Source: Nitrospirota bacterium (GTDB lineage Bacteria; Nitrospirota; Thermodesulfovibrionia; Thermodesulfovibrionales; UBA1546). Taken from it: a stretch of 34,495 bases of DNA. The position numbers and the translations under genes are program-made. Location: contig JACQXD010000089.1 of NCBI GenBank assembly GCA_016208875.1, positions 1-34,495 of the forward strand, written 5' to 3'. The notes beneath the pieces are model-generated. The model made no database searches. It was not told the origin of the DNA and worked only from the letters and a program-made list of their open reading frames with translations. Below, piece by piece: positions 18,506 through 26,905 of the stretch (position 1 is the stretch's first letter; each line of letters opens with the position of its first letter).

Positions 18506-20583
18506 TATTTTCGAGAATTGTCTCATCCGTTGTGGTTATTTTTTTAATTGCCTCCTGTGCACCAAGACAGACTGCTAAAGAAGTAAAGACGGAGACGCCA
18601 TCCACGGCAGGGGAGATAAAGTTGCCGGAACTTCCGCCTCAAAGACCTGCCGAGACAAAAGAAACAAAGAAAGTTGAGCCGGTCAGGATTGAAAAAGAGG
18701 CGGATGAAAAATATGTAATATTAAATTTTGATGGGGCCGACATCGAGACGGTAATATCCACGATCGGAGAACTTCTTAATATGAATTATATACTCGGAGC
18801 GGGTGTCTCGGGAAAGGTTACGATCCAATCTTATAAGAAATTTCCCGTAAGGGATCTTTTTCAGATATTCCAGACCATCCTTGAATTGAACGGTCTGACC
18901 GCAGTGAAGGACGGAGCGTTTTATAGGATTGTGCCTATAGACACGGCAAAACAGCAGCCCGTTCCTATCGAAATAGGAAAAGAACCTAAATTTCAGATCG
19001 ACTCGAGTTTCATTACACAGATAATTCCCCTTGAACATGTTAAGGCAAATGACGTAGTTAATATCCTCAGAAACCTGATGCCTCGCGGTACCGATATTGT
19101 TGTATACGAGCCGACCAATCTTCTGATAATTACTTCTCTGCCTTCCGGGCTCGTTAAATTTATGAAGGTACTCGAGGCCGTTGATGTGTCTGCCGTAGAA
19201 CTCGAGTCGGTCAGAACATTCGTTTATTATGTCGAAAACGGCGAGGCGAAGAAACTTGCGGATATATTAAAGCACCTATATTCGGAAAAGAAAGAGACAA
19301 AGGGCGTGGTTCCAAGACCTATCGTACCGCCTCCTACTGCTCCCAAAGGTTTGCCTGTTACAACGGAAAGTTTGCCTGGAGAGATCGAGGGCGAGATGGT
19401 CATTGTTGCATATGAGGATATAAATAGTATTCTTGTCAAGACAAGCCCGAGGAGTTATGTTGCAATACTCGAGACATTGAAAAAACTTGACGTGCCTGTA
19501 AAACAGGTTCTTATTGAAGTTCTGATAGCCGAGATAAAGTTAAGTGATTCTACAAAGTTGGGGATTGAGTGGCTATTGAAGGCGCCTGTACACGCCGGAG
19601 GAGGTAAATTTACGAGTCTATCGGGATACGATTCGAGTTCCGTTGATTTTCCCGGCACTATCGATACCGATATAACTTCGGTTTCAGGACCGGCAGGATC
19701 CTATTTTGCGTCCATTATTAACCCCGATAGGTTTGGTGCCCTGCTTACTGCATTTGCAGGATTCGGAAAGGTAAACGTCCTTGCAAGCCCTCATATCCTT
19801 GCCATGGATAATAAAGAGGCGAATATACAGATAGGCGAGGATCTACCGGTGGCAACAGGACTAACGCAGCAGCCGTCTACAGCCGGCGGAACGACCCTTG
19901 TTTCATCGGGTCAGATACAGTATAAGACAGTCGGAACGATCCTGACGGTTAAGCCGCATATAACGGAAAAAAATCGTGTTACCCTCGATATAACGCAGGA
20001 ACAGAGTCAGCTCGGAGAAAAGATACCTATTGCCGGGCAGGACTTCCAGGGTTTTAATACGAGGAAGGCCAAGACCACTGCGGTTGTTCAAAGCGGACAT
20101 TCGCTTGTTTTAGGCGGATTGATAAGCGAGACGAAGAGCGAAGGAAGATCCGGAATCCCGTTCTTGAGCAATATTCCTGTCTTAGGCCATCTGTTTTCGA
20201 CAACGAGCAACTCGTTCAGTAAAACCGAACTGGTGGTAATGGTTACCCCGCATGTCCTGAATAATCAGGAAGAGGCAGATGCCCTTACAAGAGAATTTCA
20301 AAATCGGGTGAAGACTATTAAAAAGAGGCTTGATGAGATAAAACCTCTTGAAGAATCGAAGATTAAAAACTTTATGAATATTACCGTTGAAAGGGATTCC
20401 CCTTTAATGGACATAATAGAGTCAAGCGGGTATACTTTAACCGATGAAGATTACGGTGCTTTTTTAAGCGAGTTCCTAAGGTTGAATAGTGATATAAAAG
20501 ATATTAAATTAATAGAAAAGGGAAGCGTAATCAGGTTGCCTTTAAACTACCTTAAAAAACAGAAGTCGGCAGAAAGGAGGTGA
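18502..20583 (+). CDS. gspD: Secretin GspD/PilQ-like, lipoprotein, with short C-terminal extension
   Basis: Lipobox LIASC; N0/N1 domains; secretin motifs VLIEVLIAEI, LVLGGLISE, PVLGHLFS, ELVVMVTPHV. Confidence 0.93.
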   Translation: MIFSRIVSSVVVIFLIASCAPRQTAKEVKTETPSTAGEIKLPELPPQRPAETKETKKVEPVRIEKEADEKYVILNFDGADIETVISTIGELLNMNYILGAGVSGKVTIQSYKKFPVRDLFQIFQTILELNGLTAVKDGAFYRIVPIDTAKQQPVPIEIGKEPKFQIDSSFITQIIPLEHVKANDVVNILRNLMPRGTDIVVYEPTNLLIITSLPSGLVKFMKVLEAVDVSAVELESVRTFVYYVENGEAKKLADILKHLYSEKKETKGVVPRPIVPPPTAPKGLPVTTESLPGEIEGEMVIVAYEDINSILVKTSPRSYVAILETLKKLDVPVKQVLIEVLIAEIKLSDSTKLGIEWLLKAPVHAGGGKFTSLSGYDSSSVDFPGTIDTDITSVSGPAGSYFASIINPDRFGALLTAFAGFGKVNVLASPHILAMDNKEANIQIGEDLPVATGLTQQPSTAGGTTLVSSGQIQYKTVGTILTVKPHITEKNRVTLDITQEQSQLGEKIPIAGQDFQGFNTRKAKTTAVVQSGHSLVLGGLISETKSEGRSGIPFLSNIPVLGHLFSTTSNSFSKTELVVMVTPHVLNNQEEADALTREFQNRVKTIKKRLDEIKPLEESKIKNFMNITVERDSPLMDIIESSGYTLTDEDYGAFLSEFLRLNSDIKDIKLIEKGSVIRLPLNYLKKQKSAERR

Positions 20584-20984
20584 GTAGAATGAAGAAGTCA
20601 TTGACAAGATATATATCATGGTATTTAATGGTCGCGATGTTTATAATCGGGATTGCACCAAGGGCCGATGCAGGTCTTGTGCCTTCGGAATTGATGATCG
20701 TATCGCAGATAGATAGGACTGCTGACTTTGAAAAGATTCAGAAAGTTCTTGAGATGAAGATGGTCGGCGATAGACTGGAGAAATTCGGCCTCACAAAAGA
20801 TGAGATACAAAAGAAATTGACCACCCTGAGCGATCAGCAGATACATGGGTTAGCCCTCCGGATCGACGATCTCAAGGTTGGAAAAGATGATGTGGTCGGC
20901 GCAGTAGTCGTTATTCTTGTGGTAGCCATACTTGTTGTTTTGCTGCTTCAGCTTTCCGGCCGCAGGGTCATAGTTACAAGATAA
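20580..20984 (+). CDS. PA2779-like small membrane protein
   Basis: Signal/TM N-term, LxxFGLTKDEIQKKLTTLSDQQIHGLALRIDDL, C-terminal TM; next gene is a C39 peptidase. Confidence 0.65.
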   Translation: MSRMKKSLTRYISWYLMVAMFIIGIAPRADAGLVPSELMIVSQIDRTADFEKIQKVLEMKMVGDRLEKFGLTKDEIQKKLTTLSDQQIHGLALRIDDLKVGKDDVVGAVVVILVVAILVVLLLQLSGRRVIVTR

Positions 20985-20985
20985 A

Positions 20986-21543
20986 ATGGGAAATAAGAAA
21001 TTGGAAGTAAGAAGTGGAAAGTTAAAATTTCACTTCTTACTTCTTACTTTTTACTTCTTATTTGCCTGCGCTGCTACCGGTAATATTCAGGAATCGAAAA
21101 AGCACATCATTGAGAATGTCCCTTTTTATCCGCAGGAAACGGATCGGTGCGGTCCTGCATCCCTTGCAGGTGTAATGAATTACCTGAATATCGATGTAAC
21201 GGCCGGTGAGGTCTCGGAGGAGATATACAGCGAATCTGCGAGAGGCACTCTGGATGTCGATATGGTTGTTTATCCGCAGAAAAAGGGGTTGATCGCCGGG
21301 CAATATTCCGGCGGCATGGAGGATTTGAAAAACAATATAGATTCGGGATTTCCTCTGATAGTCCTTGTTGATTATGGATTCTCGATATTGCAGTCAAATC
21401 ATTTTATGGTTGTCATCGGATATAATGAACACGGCGTGATAGTAAATTCCGGAAGGGATAAGGCAAAGTTTATACCCGAGAAGGACTTCATAAAGTCGTG
21501 GAAGAGAACGAAGTTCTGGACGCTGCTTATAAAAAGAAAGTGA
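20986..21543 (+). CDS. C39-family (PA2778-like) cysteine peptidase lipoprotein
   Basis: VPFYPQETDRCGPASLAGVMNYL, HFMVVIGYNEHGVIVNSGRDK; lipobox LFAC. Confidence 0.8.
   Translation: MGNKKLEVRSGKLKFHFLLLTFYFLFACAATGNIQESKKHIIENVPFYPQETDRCGPASLAGVMNYLNIDVTAGEVSEEIYSESARGTLDVDMVVYPQKKGLIAGQYSGGMEDLKNNIDSGFPLIVLVDYGFSILQSNHFMVVIGYNEHGVIVNSGRDKAKFIPEKDFIKSWKRTKFWTLLIKRK
20991..21063. repeat. Heptamer-period inverted repeat (CTTCTTA) encoding the signal peptide
   Basis: CTTCTTA CTTCTTA CTTTTTA CTTCTTA at 21033-21060; reverse-complementary arm AAATAAGAAATTGGAAGTAAGAAGTGGAAAG at 20991-21021. Confidence 0.9.
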
Positions 21544-21629
21544 ATAGTAAACAGTATTTAGTGAACAGTTTAAAGAAAAAGGCACTGTATTTTTTTATCT
21601 ATTCACTATTCACTATTCACTATTCACTG
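21540..21629. repeat. Heptamer-period inverted repeat (GTGAATA / TATTCAC)
   Basis: Left GTGAATA GTAAACA GTATTTA GTGAACA; right ctattcactattcactattcactattcac. Confidence 0.9.
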
Positions 21630-22034
21630 CTTTCTTCTTGTTCCCTTCCAAGGATAATCGTTCTCGAAGACCCTCTTAGTCCCGAGGAACATATAAACCT
21701 CGGTGTCGCATATGAGAAAAAAGGCGAACTTGACAATGCACTGAAAGAATATAAGGAGGCATCAAAAAAACTGCCGGCTGCATATTTATACATCGGTAAT
21801 ATCTATTTTCAAGAAAAAAGATTTGATGAGGCGGAATTATATTACAAGAAGGCAATAAAAAAAGATTCCCAAAACGCCGCTGCATATAATAATCTTGCAT
21901 GGCTTTATTACACAAAGAAAGAAAATCTCGATGATGCGGTTACCCTCGTACTTAAGGCGATGGAACTCAACCCGTCAAGGAAGGACGTCTATCAGGACAC
22001 ACTTGAAAAGATAAGAAAACTTAAAAATTATTAA
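21540..22034 (+). CDS. TPR lipoprotein (likely GTG start at 21540, overlapping the C39 stop as GTGA)
   Basis: MNSKQYLVNSLKKKALYFFIYSLFTIHYSLLSSC lipoprotein signal then TPRs (HINLGVAYEKKGELDNALKEY). Confidence 0.75.
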   Translation: MNSKQYLVNSLKKKALYFFIYSLFTIHYSLLSSCSLPRIIVLEDPLSPEEHINLGVAYEKKGELDNALKEYKEASKKLPAAYLYIGNIYFQEKRFDEAELYYKKAIKKDSQNAAAYNNLAWLYYTKKENLDDAVTLVLKAMELNPSRKDVYQDTLEKIRKLKNY

Positions 22035-22073
22035 GGGTTCCATAATGGTGGCAACATTGATTAAATTTTCAAT

Positions 22074-22097
22074 ACCCCACAGTCTCTGCTGTGGGGT
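22074..22097. terminator. Hairpin ACCCCACAG-tctctg-CTGTGGGGT downstream of the TPR gene (weak U-tract)
   Basis: Perfect 9-bp stem. Confidence 0.5.
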
Positions 22098-22109
22098 GTC
22101 CTTATATTC

Positions 22110-22195
22110 CCCCTTTGGCAAAGGGGGATGAAGGGGGATTTTTGAATAAATAAATTTTCAATAAATCTCCCCTAACCCCTCTTTGCCAAAGAGGA
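22110..22195. repeat. CCCCTTTGGCAAAGGGG-type palindromic element (inverted pair)
   Basis: ccccctttggcaaagggggatgaagggggattttt ... aaatctcccctaacccctctttgccaaagagg. Confidence 0.85.
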
Positions 22196-22237
22196 AGTCC
22201 CGATGAAACCCGGATAATAGGTTATCGGCTTGGAAGA

Positions 22238-22615
22238 TTGCTCAAGGCCGGAGGGGTTATTTGTCTATATGGAGAACTTGGTGCCGGCAAGACGACGTTT
22301 GTTAAAGGTATTGCAGAGGCGGCGGGTATCCCTGCAAATATTGTTGCGAGTGCAAGTTTCGTGATAGTCGCCGAATATAATAATGAGATCCCTCTTTATC
22401 ACATAGACCTTTACAGGATTGAAAAGGATAAAGATATCGATGCTGCAGGCATCTGGGACTATATTTATAGCGGAGGGATTACGGTTATCGAATGGGCGGA
22501 GAGGCTCGGAGAAGTTCCAGAGGATTTTATTAAGGTAAAATTTGCTATTATAGATGATAAAACAAGGGATATTACGATTGAGGGAATAGATGAAAAAGAT
22601 TGGGATTATATGTAA
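22238..22615 (+). CDS. tsaE: tRNA threonylcarbamoyladenosine biosynthesis ATPase TsaE (N-terminal start region replaced by repeat)
   Basis: GELGAGKTTFVKGIAEAAG; upstream in-frame codons SPDETRIIGYRLGRLLKAGG; TTG start at 22238 is the ORF-track start. Confidence 0.85.
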   Translation: MLKAGGVICLYGELGAGKTTFVKGIAEAAGIPANIVASASFVIVAEYNNEIPLYHIDLYRIEKDKDIDAAGIWDYIYSGGITVIEWAERLGEVPEDFIKVKFAIIDDKTRDITIEGIDEKDWDYM

Positions 22616-23441
22616 GATCGGACGGCCCGAGCCGATAGAGATATTAAAGGAGTTCCTTCCATGGCTCGGTAATAAAGGGATCGAGATATTTTTAGATATC
22701 GAGACCGCTGCAAAACTTAATGTAAAAGGTTATTCCCGATCGGAGATGCCGTCGGTTGCCGATGTAATAGTTGTTTTGGGCGGCGACGGTACGATGCTTA
22801 ATGTTGCACGACTGGTTTGTGAAAGGGGGATCCCTATACTTGGGGTTAATCTCGGAGGTCTCGGTTTTATCACAGAGGTCCAGAGACAGGAACTCTATGA
22901 TGCGATGGAAAAGGTTTTATCCGGAGAATGTTTATCCGAAGACAGGCTGATGCTCATGGCTCATATTCACAGGCATGGAGAGAGGATTGCGGAGTATACC
23001 GTCTTGAATGATGTAGTTATAAATAAGGGGGCTCTCGCAAGGATCATAGACCTTGAAACCTGTATAAATAAAACGTATGTTACGACATTCAAGGCCGACG
23101 GGCTCATAGTATCAACTCCAACCGGTTCTACTGCATACTCTCTCTCGGCAGGCGGACCCGTTCTATATCCGACACTCGACAGTATTGTTCTGACGCCCAT
23201 ATGCCCGCATACCCTCACGAATCGGCCGACGGTTTTGCCCGACGATGTCTTGATAGAAGTTGTGCTGAAATCTCCGAGTGAAGACGTGTTTCTCACACTC
23301 GACGGCCAGGTGGGATTCTCTTTGAGAAAAGAAGATGTCGTTGAGGTAAAGAGATCACCTTTTAAGACAAAACTCCTTATCCCCTTTGAGAGAGATTATT
23401 TTCAGGTGTTGAGAACAAAACTCAAATGGGGAGAAAGATAG
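22590..23441 (+). CDS. nadK: NAD kinase
   Basis: VVLGGDGTML, NDVVINKG, FKADGLIVSTPTGSTAYSLSAGGP. Confidence 0.95.
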   Translation: MKKIGIICKIGRPEPIEILKEFLPWLGNKGIEIFLDIETAAKLNVKGYSRSEMPSVADVIVVLGGDGTMLNVARLVCERGIPILGVNLGGLGFITEVQRQELYDAMEKVLSGECLSEDRLMLMAHIHRHGERIAEYTVLNDVVINKGALARIIDLETCINKTYVTTFKADGLIVSTPTGSTAYSLSAGGPVLYPTLDSIVLTPICPHTLTNRPTVLPDDVLIEVVLKSPSEDVFLTLDGQVGFSLRKEDVVEVKRSPFKTKLLIPFERDYFQVLRTKLKWGER

Positions 23442-23475
23442 AAGACAGATATCAGGTATCGGTGCTCAGGAGAAG

Positions 23476-24219
23476 ATGCAAAAAAGCAATAAGGCAATTT
23501 TGAAAGATATCAAGGCTGTTCTTGAATTCTATCAAGCACTTGGATTTGAGAGGCTGCCGCTTAAAACGATACAAGATACAGGATACAAGATACAGGATAC
23601 AAAATCATGCACCATGAATCATGCATCGTGCATCGTGCATCGTGCATCGCCGCTCAATTCCGGGCAAAAGGAAACCGCTTTGAAAGAACTGCGTGATGAG
23701 ATCGGTGATTGTCAGAGGTGTAAGCTCTCGAAGGGTAGAAAAAACCTTGTTTTCGGAGAAGGAAGCGTTGATGCAGAGATTATGTTCATAGGCGAGGGTC
23801 CTGGAGAGGAAGAAGATATTCAAGGAAGGCCGTTTGTCGGCAAGGCGGGGCAACTACTTACGAGTCTGATAACAAAGATGGGCTTTAAGAGGGAGGATGT
23901 TTATATAGGCAATATAGTCAAGTGCAGGCCTTCGTTTAACCGCGACCCCGAAGATGATGAAATAAATGCCTGCCTGCCGTTTATCGAAAAACAAGTTGAG
24001 ATAATATCTCCAAAGGTTATAGTTTCCCTCGGCCGGATATCCACCCAGACCTTGATAGGCATGAAGACTCCAATAAGCAAAATAAGGGGACACTTCCATA
24101 CATTTAATGATATCCCCCTGATGCCGACATTCCATCCTGCCTATCTACTTAGGAATCCCAAGGATAAATGGCTTGTCTGGGAAGATGCACAGAAGGTTTT
24201 AGAACGACTGAATAAATAG
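23476..24219 (+). CDS. Type 4/5 uracil-DNA glycosylase (Fe-S)
   Basis: GDCQRCKLSKGRKNLVFGEG, FIGEGPGEEEDIQGRPFVGKAGQLL, NIVKCRPSFNRDPEDDEINAC, PTFHPAYLLRNP. Confidence 0.95.
   Translation: MQKSNKAILKDIKAVLEFYQALGFERLPLKTIQDTGYKIQDTKSCTMNHASCIVHRASPLNSGQKETALKELRDEIGDCQRCKLSKGRKNLVFGEGSVDAEIMFIGEGPGEEEDIQGRPFVGKAGQLLTSLITKMGFKREDVYIGNIVKCRPSFNRDPEDDEINACLPFIEKQVEIISPKVIVSLGRISTQTLIGMKTPISKIRGHFHTFNDIPLMPTFHPAYLLRNPKDKWLVWEDAQKVLERLNK
23568..23648. repeat. Heptamer-period inverted repeat inside UDG (GATACAA/G x5; ATGCATC/GTGCATC x5)
   Basis: Left 23568-23602, right 23614-23648, five units each. Confidence 0.9.
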
Positions 24220-24336
24220 AGTGTAATAGGAAAATTGCGGTAGACGATTGAAAAGTGAGAGAAAGAAACCTTTGTGATCTATGCGGTGGAGAATGCAGCA
24301 TAAAAATCAACGATCATGAACTGATGTGATTGAATG

Positions 24337-25548
24337 CTATCCCTGCAGAGAATTGACGACCGCATCCATGATTGCCTCGGCAGCTTCATCCTTTGTCATC
24401 AACGGAAAAGGTGTCTCTTTATTCTTCTCGATTATTGTTATCCTGTTCGTATCCACGTCAAAACCCGATCCCGGCGATGTTACATCATTAAATACAATTA
24501 TATCCGTTTTTTTTTGTAAAAGTTTTGTCCTTGCCCTATCAAGCCTGTTGCCTGTCTCTGCGGCAAATCCGACCAGTAGGGGTCTGTTCCTTAATCTTCC
24601 TATCTCTAAAAGTATATCGGGGGTATTCTTGAAATGGATATTGAGCTTATCCATCTTATCAATCTTAGTTTTTCGTTTAGTCTCGGGAGAAAAATCTGCC
24701 GGAGCAGCTGCCATGATAACTATATCCGTTCCCCTAAGGTTTTTAAAAACAGCATCCCTCATCTCCTGTGAGGTCTCCACAGAAATAAATGATTTTAAAT
24801 TCCCCGGCGTTCGAAGATATGAGTGCCCGCTTATCAATATCACATCGGCACCCCTTCTTATACATGCCCTTGCAACGGCATAACCCATCTTGCCCGATGA
24901 ACGGTTGGATATAAATCTTACCGGATCAAGATATTCGCGTGTCGGGCCTGCGGTTACGATAATTTTTTTTTTAGAAAGGTCTTTACTGCTCAGGGACGAC
25001 TTTATGGTTTCCATTATTTCACTTACCTCAGCCATTCTCCCGACTCCCTCCTCGCCGCATGCAAGGGTCCCCTTTTCCGGTCCTACCTGAACTATACCGA
25101 TAGATTTAAGGCGTTCAAGATTTTCCTGAACAATAGGATTCTCGTACATTCTCCAGTTCATCGAAGGTGCAATTACCACTTTCCCATTGAACGAAAGGAG
25201 GCATGTACTTAAAAGATCGTCGGCTATCCCGCCGGCAAATTTGCCGATCATATTTGCAGTTGCAGGAGCTACTACCATGAGGTCCGCATTGCGGGGAAGA
25301 TTTATATGCGACATCGGATTATCAAAAAGGTCCGAATAAACTCTATTTCCGGAGGCTATTTCAAGCGACAAAGAGGTTATAAAATTTTTTGAGGCATCGG
25401 TCATAATTACGGTAACCGACGCCTCTTCGTCCTTTAACCTTCTTATCAGATCAACTGCCTTATAAGCAGCTACTCCACCGGTTACACCGAGAAGTATATT
25501 CTTATTCTTCAGCAGCTTCTTCCTGTTTTTCACCAAAAAGCTCTTCAA
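24337..25548 (-). CDS. coaBC: Bifunctional phosphopantothenoylcysteine decarboxylase / phosphopantothenate-cysteine ligase
   Basis: LLGVTGGVAAYKAVDLIRRL, APSMNWRMYENP, VTAGPTREYLDPVRFISNRSSGKMGYA. Confidence 0.95.
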   Translation of the reverse strand: MKSFLVKNRKKLLKNKNILLGVTGGVAAYKAVDLIRRLKDEEASVTVIMTDASKNFITSLSLEIASGNRVYSDLFDNPMSHINLPRNADLMVVAPATANMIGKFAGGIADDLLSTCLLSFNGKVVIAPSMNWRMYENPIVQENLERLKSIGIVQVGPEKGTLACGEEGVGRMAEVSEIMETIKSSLSSKDLSKKKIIVTAGPTREYLDPVRFISNRSSGKMGYAVARACIRRGADVILISGHSYLRTPGNLKSFISVETSQEMRDAVFKNLRGTDIVIMAAAPADFSPETKRKTKIDKMDKLNIHFKNTPDILLEIGRLRNRPLLVGFAAETGNRLDRARTKLLQKKTDIIVFNDVTSPGSGFDVDTNRITIIEKNKETPFPLMTKDEAAEAIMDAVVNSLQG

Positions 25549-25900
25549 AGGCCTTTTTATCCATCGTCTCTTTTTCGTGCAGGTAAACCTTCAGGTCCTT
25601 CTCAAGTTCTGTCAGTTCCTCAGGTGTTGCCTCTCTTTTCTTTTCCTCGATCAACCTTCTGTAATCGAATTTTCTGGCCTCTTCTCTTGCCTTTCTGGCC
25701 TCTTCTCCGACAACAAACTCAAGTTTTTCGCTCATAGCCTCTTCGATTGCGAGAGTGGTTATCTTTTTTGCTTTTGACTGGATCTTCGGCTTTGCACCAA
25801 AAGAAAGCTCTTTTGCCCTCTGTGATGCTATCATAACGAGCCTGTATCTTCCGTCAATCTTTTTCTCATCAATCTCTACTGGAAGCGACATTATATCCAT
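25502..25900 (-). CDS. rpoZ: RNA polymerase omega subunit
   Basis: DGRYRLVMIASQRAKEL...KITTLAIEEA; position in the gmk-rpoZ-coaBC block. Confidence 0.85.
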   Translation of the reverse strand: MDIMSLPVEIDEKKIDGRYRLVMIASQRAKELSFGAKPKIQSKAKKITTLAIEEAMSEKLEFVVGEEARKAREEARKFDYRRLIEEKKREATPEELTELEKDLKVYLHEKETMDKKAFEELFGEKQEEAAEE

Positions 25901-25911
25901 TCAGCACCTCC

Positions 25912-26553
25912 TTATTTTTTTTTTTTTGTTAATCCGACGGGGCGAAAAAAGTTTTTCTTTACCCACAATGGGTCTATATTCTTTGTATGCAGACGCTCCG
26001 AGAGTATCACGGACTTGAGCTCCTCGATCGCGTCTTCAAAGTTATCGTTTATAATAACATAATTATACTTCTTATAATCTCTTATTTCATCCACTGCCCG
26101 TTTAAGCCTCTTTTCTATCTCCTTTCTTGAATTACACATCCTTCTTTTCAGCCGCTCTTTGAGTATCCTCATCGAGGGAGGAAGGATAAATATATAAACT
26201 CCGTCTATATATTTCTTCCTTATCTGCTCCGCACCCTGCGTGTCTATGTCAAGTATGACATTTATTCCCCTATTCAGCATCCTCTCGAGCCTTTTCCCGG
26301 ATGTCCCGTAAAGATTCCCGTGAACCTTTGCCCACTCGATAAACTCATCTTTCTTTATCATTTTACGGAATATATCTTCCTTAACAAAGGTATAATCTCT
26401 GTTATTTATCTCTCCCGGTCTCGCGGATCTTGTGGTGTAGGAAACCGAATGTCGCAGACCCGGAAAGATCGAACTGAGTTTTTGACACAGTGTAGTCTTG
26501 CCTGCGCCCGATGGTGCCGATACTATAAACAGATTTCCTCTATTCTTCTTCAC
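25912..26553 (-). CDS. gmk: Guanylate kinase
   Basis: [39 protein letters not shown]. Confidence 0.96.
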   Translation of the reverse strand: MKKNRGNLFIVSAPSGAGKTTLCQKLSSIFPGLRHSVSYTTRSARPGEINNRDYTFVKEDIFRKMIKKDEFIEWAKVHGNLYGTSGKRLERMLNRGINVILDIDTQGAEQIRKKYIDGVYIFILPPSMRILKERLKRRMCNSRKEIEKRLKRAVDEIRDYKKYNYVIINDNFEDAIEELKSVILSERLHTKNIDPLWVKKNFFRPVGLTKKKK

Positions 26554-26821
26554 CGCCTATCACCTTGCCTTCGAGGAATCTCTGTGTGATGGTCTCGACC
26601 TGAATCGCACTGAGTATAATTTGATCGCTTTCGGTAATTATTATGGAACGGGTACGTCTACCCTCCGTTGCATCTATAAGTTTACCGTGTTTCCTCGCCT
26701 CTTCACGAAGCCTCTTCATAGGAGCAGAACCCGGCGTTACTATAGCAACAACCTTTGAGGCATAGACCATATTTCCAAATCCGATGTTTACCAATGTCGG
26801 CCCTAAATCACCTTTTTTCAT
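26540..26821 (-). CDS. remA: RemA-like (DUF370) protein
   Basis: [63 protein letters not shown]; start at [10 protein letters not shown]. Confidence 0.9.
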   Translation of the reverse strand: MKKGDLGPTLVNIGFGNMVYASKVVAIVTPGSAPMKRLREEARKHGKLIDATEGRRTRSIIITESDQIILSAIQVETITQRFLEGKVIGGEEE

Positions 26822-26839
26822 AATCCTCCTCTCGGTCAT

Positions 26840-26905
26840 GATACAGGATACATGATACATGATAAAAACATGCATCGTGCATCATATATCGTGCATCGTG
26901 TATCA
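26840..26905. repeat. Heptamer-period inverted repeat between remA and yicC
   Basis: GATACAG GATACAT GATACAT GATAAAA; TGCATCG TGCATCA TATATCG TGCATCG TGTATCA. Confidence 0.9.

Noticed and set aside
24326-24883. 185-aa plus-strand ORF opposite coaBC
   Set aside because: Antisense to a clearly conserved gene; composition typical of a shadow ORF.
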